64,000 nucleotides of DNA from Diploscapter coronatus (taxonomy: Eukaryota; Nematoda; Chromadorea; Rhabditida; Rhabditidae), in contig OZ038423.1 of NCBI GenBank assembly GCA_964036155.1, forward strand, positions 14,585,249 through 14,649,248, written 5' to 3'. Under the pieces are notes generated by a model. It was given only the letters and a program-made list of their open reading frames with translations, ran no database searches and was not told where the DNA came from. Both the position numbers and the translations under genes were made by a program. Positions 23,001 through 34,303 of the stretch are shown here, one piece after another. Numbering within the stretch: position 1 is the stretch's first letter; every line of letters starts with the position of its first letter.

Positions 23001-24111
23001 ATACTAAAGAAAATCAGCTAACTTTTCATCGCATGATGTAATAGCGTTAAAACTTGAAATTTGGGTAATTCAATTCCGGTTCGGAAGCGGATGAATCTCA
23101 GACTCTTCAAAGTGTTAATTTGGCGTCAAGGAAAAAAATCTCTAAAATAATGACTTGCCTGTTGACTTCGAACACAGTCCAGTAGACAGGAAAGCAGACA
23201 AAAACTCGAAAAACTCAGAGCGATTCTCTAATTTAATGACTTCACCTTCTCGTGATGAATTGTTTTAATTAGCAATTGAATTCTTGGCCAGAAAAATATC
23301 CTCACGATTGAAACACAATCGGGGGGAATTGATTTGAAATTCATGAAAATGTACAAATTTCGTTATCCTAGAAGATTTTGAGAGAATTTTTGAATGCCAA
23401 AAGAACACGGAAATAGCCAAAGTGTAAATAATCCCGAGGAAGTATGACATGAAATTTGCATCACTGTGACGACCAGTGTCCAGCGTTTTTAATTCGTCAC
23501 TTTGAGAATTGCATTATTGTTTGGAAACATTCATTAAATCTAAGGAATATTACAACTAAACACAGGTATATGATGAAGATTTAAAGCTTAGTTTTTAATG
23601 AAATTAGCATGAAAAGGTGTCAGAGTTTTCTAATCAAATAGTAGAGTCTGAATAAAATTACCTAGTTAGTGGGATGAAATTAAAAGATATCAGACAATGA
23701 ATAACTAAAACATTTCAAATTCCATATTATTTGCTCTTTGTGCATCAATTCATTTCATTCCATTCTCCGGTTCTCTGATATCGCTTCGTCTCTAATCTCT
23801 CGCATTTTCTAGTTCTATTTTCCTTCCATCTGCTATTTGCTAGACTCTTTCACATAAAAATGATGCAAAAGGCTGCACTCAGACTGCATTTTTCGTCTTT
23901 TTCCGTGCACCCAAAAACCTATTGCACAACATTGGGATCGTTGCGTTTGATGTTTAGTCGATAAGATTCGCTGAATAAATAGGGCACGCGTGGCTTTTTT
24001 GGTAGATAAAGGTGAAATTATTTAATATTTTCGAAATTCTAACATCTTATTTCAATGATTTTTCATTAAATTTTACTTGATAATTTTCGATCAATATTTA
24101 GTCTTCAGAAA
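20014..24111. other. 4-kb intergenic region
   Basis: No exon chain could be assembled on either strand. It holds a small inverted-repeat element at 20151-20252, an AT dinucleotide run near 22236-22251 and a C/T-rich stretch near 23760-23830. TGATAA-like sites occur just before the CHK gene (around 23960 and 24079), compatible with intestinal GATA-factor control, but this is only inference. Confidence 0.45.
20151..20252. repeat. short inverted-repeat element rich in CTTCGA units
   Basis: AGCTGAGACGAAGT at the left end is repeated inverted as ACTTCGTCTCAGCT at the right end. The interior carries several GACTTCG units on the same strand. There is no coding potential; probably a tiny non-autonomous element. 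Confidence 0.6.
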
Positions 24112-26027
24112 ATGGCCTTGAGTTTGTACACAGCAGCAGACGGCTTATTGGGCACTCATGTGACTTGGGAAGATATTCAAACAGAGCTGCAAGACTATTT
24201 CAAAACCGAAGCCACCTTCGGAGATGACAAAAGTGCAGCTAATTTGAGTTATGGAAAGGTGTGAATCACCCATTCATAAGCAGAATTACGCGTTATTTTA
24301 GGGATTTCTTTCAAGAATAGTGCTGATTACACCGCATTGGCAAGATTCTAAAGAGAATGAAAGATTACCAAAGTCGATTGTGATCAAGGTTCGTTCTTTT
24401 TCCTTTAAAAGCGACTTACTTATAGCCGGAAAAGTTTCCTAATTAGAGTAATTTGCATAAACTTTACATGAATGAAAACATTTTAATGTTTTCAGAAATT
24501 TAGATTGCATCCCTTATGAATGGAGTCGATATCGCTGAGCAATTAAAACAAGCTGGCCTGCCAACACCCATGGCTAGAGAGGAAGAAAACCAGCATCTTC
24601 AGAAAACTTGTCAAAAAGTTGAAAATTTTAGTCACTTATTTTATAAGGTAGACTGCTTTAGGTCCATAATATAGAATGCAATTTGTATGAATTTGTTAAG
24701 AAGAACAATCTGCAGACTCAATGGATGCCTAATGTGAGGCAATTTTTACAAAATATTCGAAGATGGAGTTTTGATATGATATAGTTCAGGTGATTGCCAT
24801 GAAGTCCTTTGGCGAAAATAATACATTGAAAGGATATATTGTTATGGACTATATCCAAGCTGACGATGTCAATCTGTCGGACAATGTCACATTTAGCGAA
24901 TTGAAGCAGGCATTTGAATAATAACTTGATTAAATACCATGATTCTTACTACAGGTGTTGAAAGCTGTCGCCAAGTACTCGGCAATTGGAAATAAAATGG
25001 ACGAGGCAACAGTCGATAAATTTCAAATGAAATTGTTTTCTAAAGTTTTCGGACCTATGATAAAGGAGCAGGTATTATTTACATTATTTACTAAGTCTGA
25101 AAGAAAGTCATCTTGTAGACCAAGAAAGATGCAGTTGAATCTCTACGAAAGTTTGATAACGGCTCATTGGCTGATATTATTGATGACTATGAAAAGGTCT
25201 ACATGGAAGCGGTTACCGTTGAAAAGATTACTGAAATGGACCACCTGGCTGAAACGTTTGGTAAGAATGCTTTGATCGTGCAATATCGAAAGAGTTCTGA
25301 GATAACGTGGTGAAAATCGTTCGCCAATGTCATGAGTTCAAAATTTCGTTGGAAAATTTCGATTTATGACAGACTTCAGGAATCAAACAGACGTTAGTTC
25401 ATGGTGATTTATGGAGTGCCAATTTGATGTGGAAGAAGCAGGAACACGGAGAGATGCAGTTGAAGGCCATCGTTGATTATCAGGTAAACACGTTGCCTTT
25501 TCAAAAATGAGCTATTATGCAATTTCAGTTTGCTCACTTCAACTGTGCTGCACTAGATCTGGCACGCCTCATGATGTCCACTCTATCTGGCAAGGTCAAA
25601 ATAACACGCCAATTTTTATTCCCAACCAAAAATGGAGCATTTTTAGGACCGGCGAGAACATTACGAAGAGATCATTGAAACCTACTACAAGTTTTTCACA
25701 GAGGAACTTGGCGACAGTTCAGCACCATTCACTTTGGAACAGGTATGCACGAAAAAGAAGGAATTTTGTTTTCGAATTAGAGAAGTTTCAGCTGAAAAAT
25801 GCGACAAACGTTGCCTTGCCGTACGCTGGAATGTTCATTGCGCCGGTCATTCAACCGCTCTACGAAATCGTCTCCGCGCAAAACACCGAAGATAAAGAGC
25901 CTGTAAGAATTGCGAAAACGAATGATACAGATTTGTTGTTCAGGTTCTGGAACGAATTAGGGAAAAGGTGCGGTGCATCATCGAAGATTCCACGCACTAC
26001 TACCAAAAATACGGAAAAATAAATTGA
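24112..26027 (+). CDS. CHK / DUF1679 kinase-like protein
   Basis: Twelve exons in frame: 24112-24258, 24302-24388, 24504-24617, 24662-24733, 24790-24909, 24955-25071, 25119-25260, 25380-25483, 25529-25594, 25647-25742, 25792-25902, 25944-26027, giving 419 residues. The N-terminus (SLYTAADGLLGTHVTWED) and GKGFLSRIVLI are characteristic of the nematode DUF1679 family, related to aminoglycoside phosphotransferases and insect ecdysteroid kinases. Catalytic-loop residues are LVHGDLWSANLMW (His274, Asp276, Asn281), the metal-binding motif is IVDYQ (Asp299), and SIVIKI supplies the N-lobe lysine. It is therefore likely an active small-molecule kinase in the cytoplasm; the substrate is unknown (possibly xenobiotics or sterols by analogy). 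The intron after exon 5 uses a GC donor (CAG|GCATTT). The ATG follows a CTTCAG acceptor-like site by three bases, so the mRNA may be trans-spliced. AATAAA lies at 26093. Confidence 0.9.
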
Positions 26028-26325
26028 AGCCAATAAGTAGAATAATTGAATTAAATGAATTTCAATTTTCATTTATTCATTGCTAGTCCACCAATAAAAT
26101 AGTTCTGAAGTTTCAATCGTGGCACATGTTGAAGATGATCATCTACTATAATTTCTGGTTATCAATCAATTTGGGATAATTTAGAACTTAATGAATTCAT
26201 TTATGAAGAAATTAGCAATTCTAACAAATATTATCAAGATAAATAAATGTGTTTTGAGATGGAGTTATATGTTCGTCAAGTGAAATTGTCAGTCATTTTC
26301 GAACCACTATCGATTCGACAACACC

Positions 26326-26628
26326 ATGAAAATTTTCAACTTCTTCTACGTGTTGAGTTTATTTGTTCTCTTAGCTGGAGTTGAAGGGTAAGTAAAATAG
26401 TAGAATGCCAAATATTGAATTCATATGATTTATCTAGTTGGATTTCTTCAAAATATCGTTCATTTATTTTCGGACATGACAAAAGAGAAGCTGGCCTCGA
26501 AATTGAAGTTCGTCAAAAACGTGATTTTGCATTCGGGTAAGTGAAAAGTTTACCATCTAGAAATTTTATCGTATTTTAGCTTCATCCCATCAATGACTAG
26601 AAGAAGAGCAAGGACGAAGGGTAAATGA
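26326..26628 (+). CDS. small secreted peptide precursor with dibasic cleavage sites
   Basis: Three exons in frame: 26326-26387, 26438-26536, 26580-26628, giving 69 residues. A hydrophobic signal peptide (MKIFNFFYVLSLFVLLAGVEG) is followed by WISSKYRSFIFGHD, a KR site, EAGLEIEVRQ, a second KR site, DFAFGFIPSMT and a basic tail RRRARTKGK. The layout is that of a neuropeptide-like precursor, with DFAFGFIPSMT as the most likely mature peptide. There are no cysteines, so it is not insulin-like. It is not matched to any nlp or flp family I know. All junctions have good GTAAGT donors. It lies 300 bp after the CHK gene on the same strand, which is rather far for an operon. Confidence 0.65.
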
Positions 26629-27179
26629 CAATTGAGCTGGTATCTGTTCCCAAAACTCTCATTAATTTATCTAATGTCAAGTTTTCTTCAATAATTAAGC
26701 TAATTAGATTGTGAAGCTTGTGTAATGTAACTCACACAATTCATATAGGCATGCTCCACCCCTGGGATTTTTCAGATTCAGATGTATGATTTCGAAAGCT
26801 ATAAAATACTTGATGTGCGGGAAACGCCGTAATATTTTAGCGTTAAAGATTTTTTAAAACATTTCTATTGAAAGCATGTTTTGTTCTCAATAATTTGTTA
26901 GTGCTGAAAAAATGAGCGTTGATAGTTCAGACATTTTTGAATGCCACTAATCAGCATACATTTTGCAGGGTTTTTCATCAGTTTGCACGGAATTTTACAT
27001 TTTTACATTTTGCGTTGTTGATTCATGTCTAAGATTTTCAAATAGGAAAAAATTGAGCAAAACCCAGAACGATTCTCCATGGATTAGTTTGTGAAGATTT
27101 ATCTGATAGTCAAATTCGTACTTCTCATTCCTAACAAAATCATCTGTTCTATTGTAGACTACATTTAGATTCTGCCGAA
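26629..27179. other. intergenic region
   Basis: Between the peptide gene and the srd-like receptor. Nothing beyond AT-rich sequence is recognised. Confidence 0.45.
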
Positions 27180-29198
27180 ATGAACGTTGAAAGTATGCAA
27201 ATCGGCCACAATGATACCTTTCTTGAGGTTAGTTTATTTTAGAATTAATTTCTCTTCAACAATGAGCCTAATCTTAGAGAATCAACAAAATTAGCCCATT
27301 TGATTTGGGGACGATCGCATTCCACATAATAGTGGATTCTATCGGGATATCGATCAATGCTTTTCTGCTCTACATAATCGTCTGCTATTCGCCTAAAGCC
27401 ATGAGTGTTTACAAGTATTTTCATAACTTTATTGTCAAAATTCCATCGATAGGCTGTAAAATAATTTTGACAAGTTTAGAATCTATTTGAGATTTTTTGA
27501 TTTTAGGCTGTTGCTAGTCAATAATTGTGTAACTGAAATGGCAACAAGTTTCTTTTCATTGTTCGTTATCCAAAGGTACGAAAGAAAATTTAATCCGACT
27601 CAAGATTATAGTTCAGGCACATCCCTGTTCCGTTTCAAAGCTTGATTTATCTTTCCTATGGTCCCTGCCAAATGTTTGGATCGGTGGTTGGAAATTGAAG
27701 ATTTGCGATAAATTTAAAAATGTTAATAAAAGTTTAGGTTTGTTACGAAACTTTCATGTTTTTGATGCACCTAATAACGCACTCTGCAATATCACTACTT
27801 TTATCATTTCTGTATCGCTATTACGTGCTCTTCGGGTGAGTTTCGTAATTGAATTAATCATGAAGTTAGAAGTTTTCAAATGAAATGCTCATTTTCTGAT
27901 TTCAGATCAACTCCATCTAAAACAGCAACACTCAAGGCTTTAGTCATCGCTGTCATTCCTTCGATCATATCATTCGTGAGTCACTAAAATAATGAAAAGC
28001 CCATTTCAGAAGGTTAATGAAAAATGACTAAACGTGTTTATTTAGTAAAATACAGGAAATAAATTCCGTGAGATTTGAAAAATGCCTTTAGACAGAATTT
28101 TGTATTCGTACTAGCCGTTTCAAAAGTTCAAAAGGTATGAGAAAAATATTATTTAAAGGTGGCTCTATCGTTGTCGTCCGATGATCCAAAACAACTCCGT
28201 GAGATTCTGAGAAAGAATTTCCCGAATTACTATATCGATGGAGGAACAATTTCCGGTCATGCTTATGTGTACCATAGTCCTGGTAGTTTCATGAAGAAAC
28301 TATTCGAAAATGACAAGTTTATAGGAGTTCTCGTGACAATTTTCCTTGTCTGCTTCATAATTCCTTCGACATATCCTATCATGATTATAATTCGGTAGGA
28401 AATGTGGTTGGCCATAAAAATAACGGGATTTTTTTAGAAAGAGAATTTTGAATATCGTAAAAGAGGCGGAATATACTGCTTCAACGAAAAGGATGCATGC
28501 TGAACTACTCAAGGTTGGATAACTATCTCTGTGAAAGATGATTGCCGAAAGCGATAATTTAGGCTTTGACTATTCAAGCAGCACTTCCTATGTTGTATTT
28601 CTTCTCGGTGACCTCGTTTGCTCTTTGCTCGATGAAGGTGAATTGAACAACTCGTAATTTGAAAATGCAATATAATTACGAAAAGTAGCGATAGTCAAAG
28701 ATTGAGAAGCTAAATCATATGAAAAATGTATGCCCAGAAAAACGTTTGCAACTTCATTGAAAACTTTCAAAATTGTGCAATGCGTTTAGCACAATGAATT
28801 TGCGTTATTTATTTTTGCCTGAACTGCCTGATCTTTCACAATATTGTGCTTTGAAAAATATCAAAAATCATTCCTTGCCAGACGAACGTCGCGAGCCTGT
28901 TAATTCCACGCACTTGTTTCACTTTGCAGAGCCTCAATGTAGCTAATTTTCGATCCTTTTCCGAATGTCCAAAGATAAATTCCAGGTCGCAAATCATCCG
29001 ATCCTTGAAAATATGACATTCTCATCAGTAATAATAATTCCGGTCATATCTCCTCTGGTTTCGCTCTACTTTATCACTCCGTATCGGCGTCAAATTCTAA
29101 AAATGTGGAATAACGTGAATCGCGACAAGATATCACCAACTTCGAATTCAAAAGTCTACTGTCAAGATTCAACAATTAACAGTAAAGTGTATGAGTAG
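27180..29198 (+). CDS. seven-transmembrane chemoreceptor, probably srd family
   Basis: Ten exons in frame: 27180-27227, 27278-27414, 27507-27575, 27617-27683, 27738-27835, 27906-27975, 28159-28394, 28438-28513, 28563-28637, 28986-29198, giving 362 residues. TM1 ends in YSPKAMSVYKLLLVN. Next come FFSLFVIQRHIPVPFQSLIY then LSYGPCQMFGSVCYETFMFL, and HSAISLLLSFLYRYYVLF. A long extracellular loop carries LSSDDPKQLREILRKNFPNY, then STKRMHAELLKALTIQAALP before TM6, and HPILENMTFSSVIIIPVISP then LVSLYFITPYRR in TM7. The YKLLLVN and HPILE...ISPLVSLYF patterns suit srd best; another family of the Str superfamily is possible. Predicted sensory-neuron receptor. AATAAA at 29231. Confidence 0.85.
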
Positions 29199-29883
29199 TC
29201 AATTGATTATTTTCCTCAACTTTTTCTATCAATAAAATGTTTAACTTTACAAAGATCTGCCACCAAATGATTTTAGAATGTGTTGATTGTTTTTCACCTC
29301 TACCGAGTTTGTCACTTCCTCAACGAACAAGAAAAATAGGATCAAAACAGAAGAATAATATTCTCGAAATTAGTGTCATGAAATCATTTGGGATATTTTA
29401 TTCGTGCATCACACGATATCAATTCGTTAATTAGAGCCTTACCGCAGCAAAATCATGGTTTACTACCGACACAGCTACATCCTAACAGCAGCAGAAAAAT
29501 CCACTGAGTAATGTAAAAATGGTGGCTTAGGTAAAGCTAGGAAAAATCGCATAAGAGACTGAAATCTGCGAGAATGTAAACAAAGCCAACCGTTTTTATG
29601 ACCACTAACACAACAGAGCTGCGATCAACTCATTTGACCCTCGTCTTCTTTCCACTATTTTTCCTTTCTCTCTCCTCTGTTATTTTCCCGGTGTTCTGTT
29701 AGGTTTGCTATCGATTTTTAGCATCCCTTCATGCTATTATTGCCGCCATTATCAACTTTGATTCGGTTTCATTTATTTCGGCATACTTCAATACTAATTT
29801 TTCGCACATCATTTTAGTTCTTCTTTACAAAATTCTACAAAATAGACATTTCAGAAACCTAACATAAGTTCAACTAATAAAGC
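29199..29883. other. intergenic region
   Basis: Contains the 3' end of the receptor mRNA and the presumed promoter of the four-TM gene. A C/T-rich run lies near 29640-29700. No exon supported. Confidence 0.45.
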
Positions 29884-31332
29884 ATGGCACAGCAGCAAAC
29901 CGATAAATTGCTGAAACCCCGAAATTACAGAGAGGTTGGTGTTGGGTTCAATGAATTATGAGAAATTCCTCATCTTTGAAAATGTGAAAAGTGCATGCAT
30001 TTTACACAAAGTCTTGTGTTTTCGAGTATTTTTGCCAGTCGAGTATAGATTTTCCGCGGCTTCTTGAAAGCCAAGCGGCGTTCATTTTGTCTCTCTCTAA
30101 CTCTCTTTACTCGCAGGGCTATTTCAGCCAAATTCCACTACATTGTAAGATATCCCCATCAATCAGGAGCATAATATTGTAACCTTTTCACACCTACTAT
30201 GAATTTTTAAAAAAGTTGTCCTGAAGAGTATTTTACTTTAACAAAAATTTTACGTTTCAGGGCATGTCATCCCTCGGTCGACCGGCAGTTTGGGTCACCG
30301 GAGCAGCTACTATTTTCACAATTATTTCAATTCTTGTATTTTCAATTTTCTACCAGAAAGGTCTTTCAGGATTTTCCAATCAGGTAGCTTTATGTTCAAG
30401 GTTAACGGAAAATTCGTTTCTTTTAGATCAATGCCTTCGTTTCCGTTGGAGACTTTTCAAGCATTATCATTCAGATGATCGTAATTATCATTGCGATATT
30501 CTTCGTTTTCTATCTCTTCATAAGCTTTCTTGCTTCAGGTAAAAATTTCATCGATTTTGATTCATAAATTTCTATTTTAGCTCGATTTTTCCGCGGTCCG
30601 CTTTCGTGTCTCGGCTTTCCCTGCCCGTTGTTTCTATCATCGATTTCCGCACACGGCTTTCTCATTGCCTGGGTCTTGCTGCTCTGCTTCGTCTTTTCGA
30701 CATGCATTGGCAAGAAACTTAATATAATATATGCTAAATTTGAAATATTCGAAGCGAAATTTCATTTTCAGTGTACTTCATATTCATCGGTAGTATCTAC
30801 AGCTTCTGTACACTGATTGATCAGCAATGCTTTGACTTCAAAGTATTAATTCCAGCGGTTATCAGCAAAATCAGCAACAAAGTATTTATTTCAGCTGCTA
30901 TTTTGCTAAGTACGAGTTTCAATTTAGAGAGTGGACATGACATTTTGTGCGGAGAAGAAAGAACTGTTGTGCTCCGCTCAGAACAATCAAACGACTTCAT
31001 TTATGATCGCATTCGTCGCTGCTCTGATTGCTTTTGGGGGTACGTATATTTTAACATTAGCAGTATCACATGAACGAATTATTTACAACCAGAGTTGTGT
31101 GAATATCGAAATTTCAAATTTCGCAGTCCGATTTACAACCATTTCAAATTGTAATTGATGCATTTGTAAACGTTTTCTTTCTGAATTCTCGCATCTCTAT
31201 CAAAAATGAATTCCTATTTTAGGAGGACTATTTGTGCAGAATTGCGTCGTGTATGGTCTGGGACGAAGGCAAGCAGATAAGGTCAATCGACGACATGAAG
31301 AATACGAGCTGCGACATATGGAAAAATCATAA
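29884..31332 (+). CDS. four-transmembrane protein of unknown function
   Basis: Seven exons in frame: 29884-29934, 30261-30383, 30427-30538, 30581-30709, 30772-30881, 30928-31039, 31223-31332, giving 248 residues. There are four hydrophobic segments: VWVTGAATIFTIISILVFSI; IIIQMIVIIIAIFFVFYLFI; FLIAWVLLLCFVFSTCIVYF; SFMIAFVAALIAFGGLFVQN. The first extracellular loop is short. The loop between TM3 and TM4 holds cysteines (SFCTLIDQQCF, MTFCAEKKELLC) that could form disulfides. The C-terminal tail is charged (RRQADKVNRRHEEYELRHME). The plan resembles tetraspan proteins in general (claudin/PLP-like topology), but no family signature is present, so function is left open. Intron 4 starts with a GC donor (ATTG|GCAAGA, 30710), with no usable GT alternative that keeps frame. 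Confidence 0.82.
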
Positions 31333-32139
31333 GAAGAAATCAGCAATTTGTTATTTCAGTTTGTTAGAATAGTTTGAGCTTTCACTTATCGATACTTAAC
31401 CACACGATGACAGTTATTTAGTTCAAAATCCATTGTGCAGTTTCAACAGTATCAGTTACGGGTCCATTCGGTTCGCTCTACGAGATTTATGTGCATTTTT
31501 CGAGCTTTTGCCCCAGCCATCCTCCCATTTCTCGTCTTTTTCCATTTCTATTTGTCCATCGAATTCGCATGCGCCTTGATTTGTTTGCCTTTTGCATTTT
31601 TTGCCATCATTAATCGCTGTAAAATAGCGAAATTGACCAATAAATTCTCCAACAAGCGTCGAATTTTAGTTAAAATTTATCGATTTTTGCGTCTTTATGC
31701 CATGATAATCATGAACTTTTGAATATTGAGAGTTGAGTAATTCCAGTTTTATTCAGAAATTTAGAAATTTCCCTGGAATTCAATATAATGGGACTAAAAA
31801 TAATCCAAGGAATAATTTGTTATTGAGAGATTGAGATACGCGCAATTTCCTGATGTATCGATTACCCATCGCCCACCTTGTCCTATTCCTAGTCCCAATT
31901 TCTCTATTCCTATGCTGCTGCCCAAAGGCTGTCAGTCTCTTCCTCCATTCACTTTACGTAACTTATTCTTCTCTCACCCCTCTTCCATTTTCCCTTACTT
32001 CGTCTTTGATTTCTCCCCGAATCACCCATCTCTTGCCTTTTCGACTTGCCTTTTGTGGTGTCTTTCCATCTTTAGGCAATTGCCTTTAGACTCTCATGCA
32101 GCAAGCACAGTCACGCCCTTGTGAATTTCCGCCAAAAGC
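31333..32139. other. intergenic region with pyrimidine-rich tract
   Basis: C/T-rich sequence from about 31860 to 32100 produces overlapping open frames that look like signal peptides, but these are base-composition artefacts. It probably belongs to the promoter of the WD40 gene. Confidence 0.5.
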
Positions 32140-34263
32140 ATGAAATATTCCGATCTATCGATTAATTTCAAGAAGGTAGAAAAATATTTCAATTTTAGTT
32201 TGCGATTTTTACGTGATTTTTTCAGATCAAATGGAACTCAGAATACCAACTATCTTTGCCTTTCGAAGTCCGAAGTGCGTCATTTTCACCTTGTGGCAAA
32301 GTTCTACTCTATGGTGACAATGATGGAAATATTCACGTCCTTCAAGCTGGAAATGCATGCAGACGCATTTCTCAAACGATTTCCATTGATCCTACTTCAG
32401 TCATCCAATCGATAGCTATCAATCCTACTTCTGATTTACTAGCTGCAGCATCGAATTCGGCTAAAATCAACATTTGTCAGTTGGATCCAAATCAACCATC
32501 ATGCTCAACCCCCATAGCAACTATTCCTTCTAACATAAATCGCCCAGTTTCTGTTGGCTTCGTCGAAGATTTGTCAAACGGACAGAATATGCTGCTAATC
32601 GGATCGAGAAAGGATATTCGGATTATCGATGCCGATAGTGGATGCACTTATCGAGAGTTGAGTGGAAAAGGTTGGTTATTTTCAAATGTGATGATGCCAA
32701 TGTTATTTATCTTCTACGAACTGACTGTTTCAAAAACATCACCATTTTATGGAAAAAAAAAATCATACCAAATGTCAATGCGCATAGATTGACGAGAAAT
32801 TTCAGTTAATTTTATTCTTGCCCCTTCTCAAAAACATTGTCTTTCGCAGAAATTCAATCATTTCGTCGAGCAGGTGTTAAATTTTGGTAAATAGCAAAAA
32901 TAAGGAATCAACAGAAAGGGCCTCCTGAAATTGCGACGACCCGACAAAATAGTGTGAAAACAAGATAGCATTTCCTATAATTTCTACCCTCTCCGATCCC
33001 TGCATATTATTTCGTCTTGTCCTTGTTGCGTCGCTGCGACATTTTCAAATATCCGACAAAAAGTTGATGCCAAGTCATGCGTATTGTAACAATAGAAAGT
33101 AAATACAAATTTTTCCCAAATTGACATTTATAGCAATCAATTCATGTGCAGCAGACGATAAGAATTCCGATATATTTAGATATTTCAGGAGGTACTGCGC
33201 TAGTCGAGTCCTTCAACGCCTGTCTTCTTGTTGCTGGGAGTTTGGATGAATCAACAGTCTCGTTCTGGGACATCCGAAGTCCTCTTCCGATAGGTCATGT
33301 GTCGACAAAAGTCAAGAGTAAGGATATTCAATCGTATCTTACTACGGGGAAGCTTTTCGAAGTGTCGGCATCCGATGTGTCTGCTTTCTGCACCAAAAGG
33401 GTATTTTGTGATGCTGAGTACGGATCAAAGGTCAAAAAGTACAGATGTGCAAACATTCGGGCAGAAAACGTTAAATCCGTTATATGTAGAGATAAATGAT
33501 CTATGCTGAATAGTAATTTTAATTTTACACGCTGTTTCTTCCAGGATTGCTGACTCTGGACACTGGCATGTTAAACATAGCCAGTATAGAAAATAATAAG
33601 TCTCGTTTCTTCGTTGCAAAAAAACGGTTTTCTGGGTTTCCTGGACGAACGCCTGCATATCTGCTCTTTCTGACTTCAGAATCGTTACTCACTACAACTT
33701 TACGAAATGCTGTTGTGGTACAAAAAATCACCTTATTCAGAGGAAGAGGACACTTCAAAAAGTTTTCTTGTTAGGTATATAGTTTTAAAATTTTGTTTCA
33801 GGAAGGTCGATTTTCTCGATTGACTCTGGAAAGAACGTAGTTGCTTTAGCTGGTGACACGGGCATCGTTCATCTCTTCGACATGCGTAACTACAAGGAGA
33901 TCACGAAAAAGAAAATCGACGAAGAGCCGGTCAAATCCCTCCGATTTTCACCAAGATATCGGGTTCTTGCAGCAACATTCCAAAACCAGTGACACATAAT
34001 CCTTTCATTGAACAAAGAACTACAACAAAATAAATTTAGAATAAAGCTAATCGACATGAATGAAATTGTAGTTGGATTTACGCAGCTTCCTTCAGAAACA
34101 ATTTCCTTGAATCAGCCTACATATTTGAGGTATTAGCATTAGTCTCTGAACCCATTTTCACTTTTGTAATTTTAGGTGGAACAATAATTCGGCATCAATT
34201 TATTCCGTAGAATCGTCAAGAAAAATTCGACTTTTGACATCAGCAATTTTTGAGAATGAATAA
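32140..34263 (+). CDS. WD40-repeat protein resembling the C-terminal propeller of WDR47
   Basis: Six exons in frame: 32140-32175, 32226-32670, 33189-33317, 33802-33988, 34040-34129, 34176-34263, giving 324 residues. WD-type repeats are visible: FSPCGKVLLYGDNDGNIHVL, LLIGSRKDIRIIDADSG, LLVAGSLDESTVSFWDIRSP, VVALAGDTGIVHLFDMRN and LRFSPRYRVLAATFQNQIKL. The order SPCG, the V(G/A)F.ED block and FWDIRSP followed by an internal (V/I)D.SG repeat recall human WDR47/nemitin, a microtubule-associated protein. The N-terminal LisH and CTLH parts of WDR47 are absent upstream, so this is a shortened homologue or another WD40 protein. Introns 2 (518 nt) and 3 (484 nt) are large for this window and contain open frames with weak WD-like character, so alternative exons are possible. 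It ends 40 bp from the convergent str gene. Confidence 0.72.
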
Positions 34264-34303
34264 ATTTTACTACATTATTTTTGCACAGAAATGAATTAGC
34301 TTA

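Noticed and set aside
26028..26325. Operon linking the CHK gene and the small peptide gene
   Set aside because: The 298-bp spacing exceeds the usual ~100 bp and no U-rich SL2-type element was seen.
31831..32124. Two overlapping frames resembling signal peptides
   Set aside because: Both arise from a C/T-rich tract; no downstream exon joins in frame.
32671..32792. Extra WD40 exon (CDDANVIYLL...) directly after exon 2
   Set aside because: Needs a one-base frameshift; splicing to 33189 instead reconstructs a complete WD repeat ending FWDIR. Kept only as a note.
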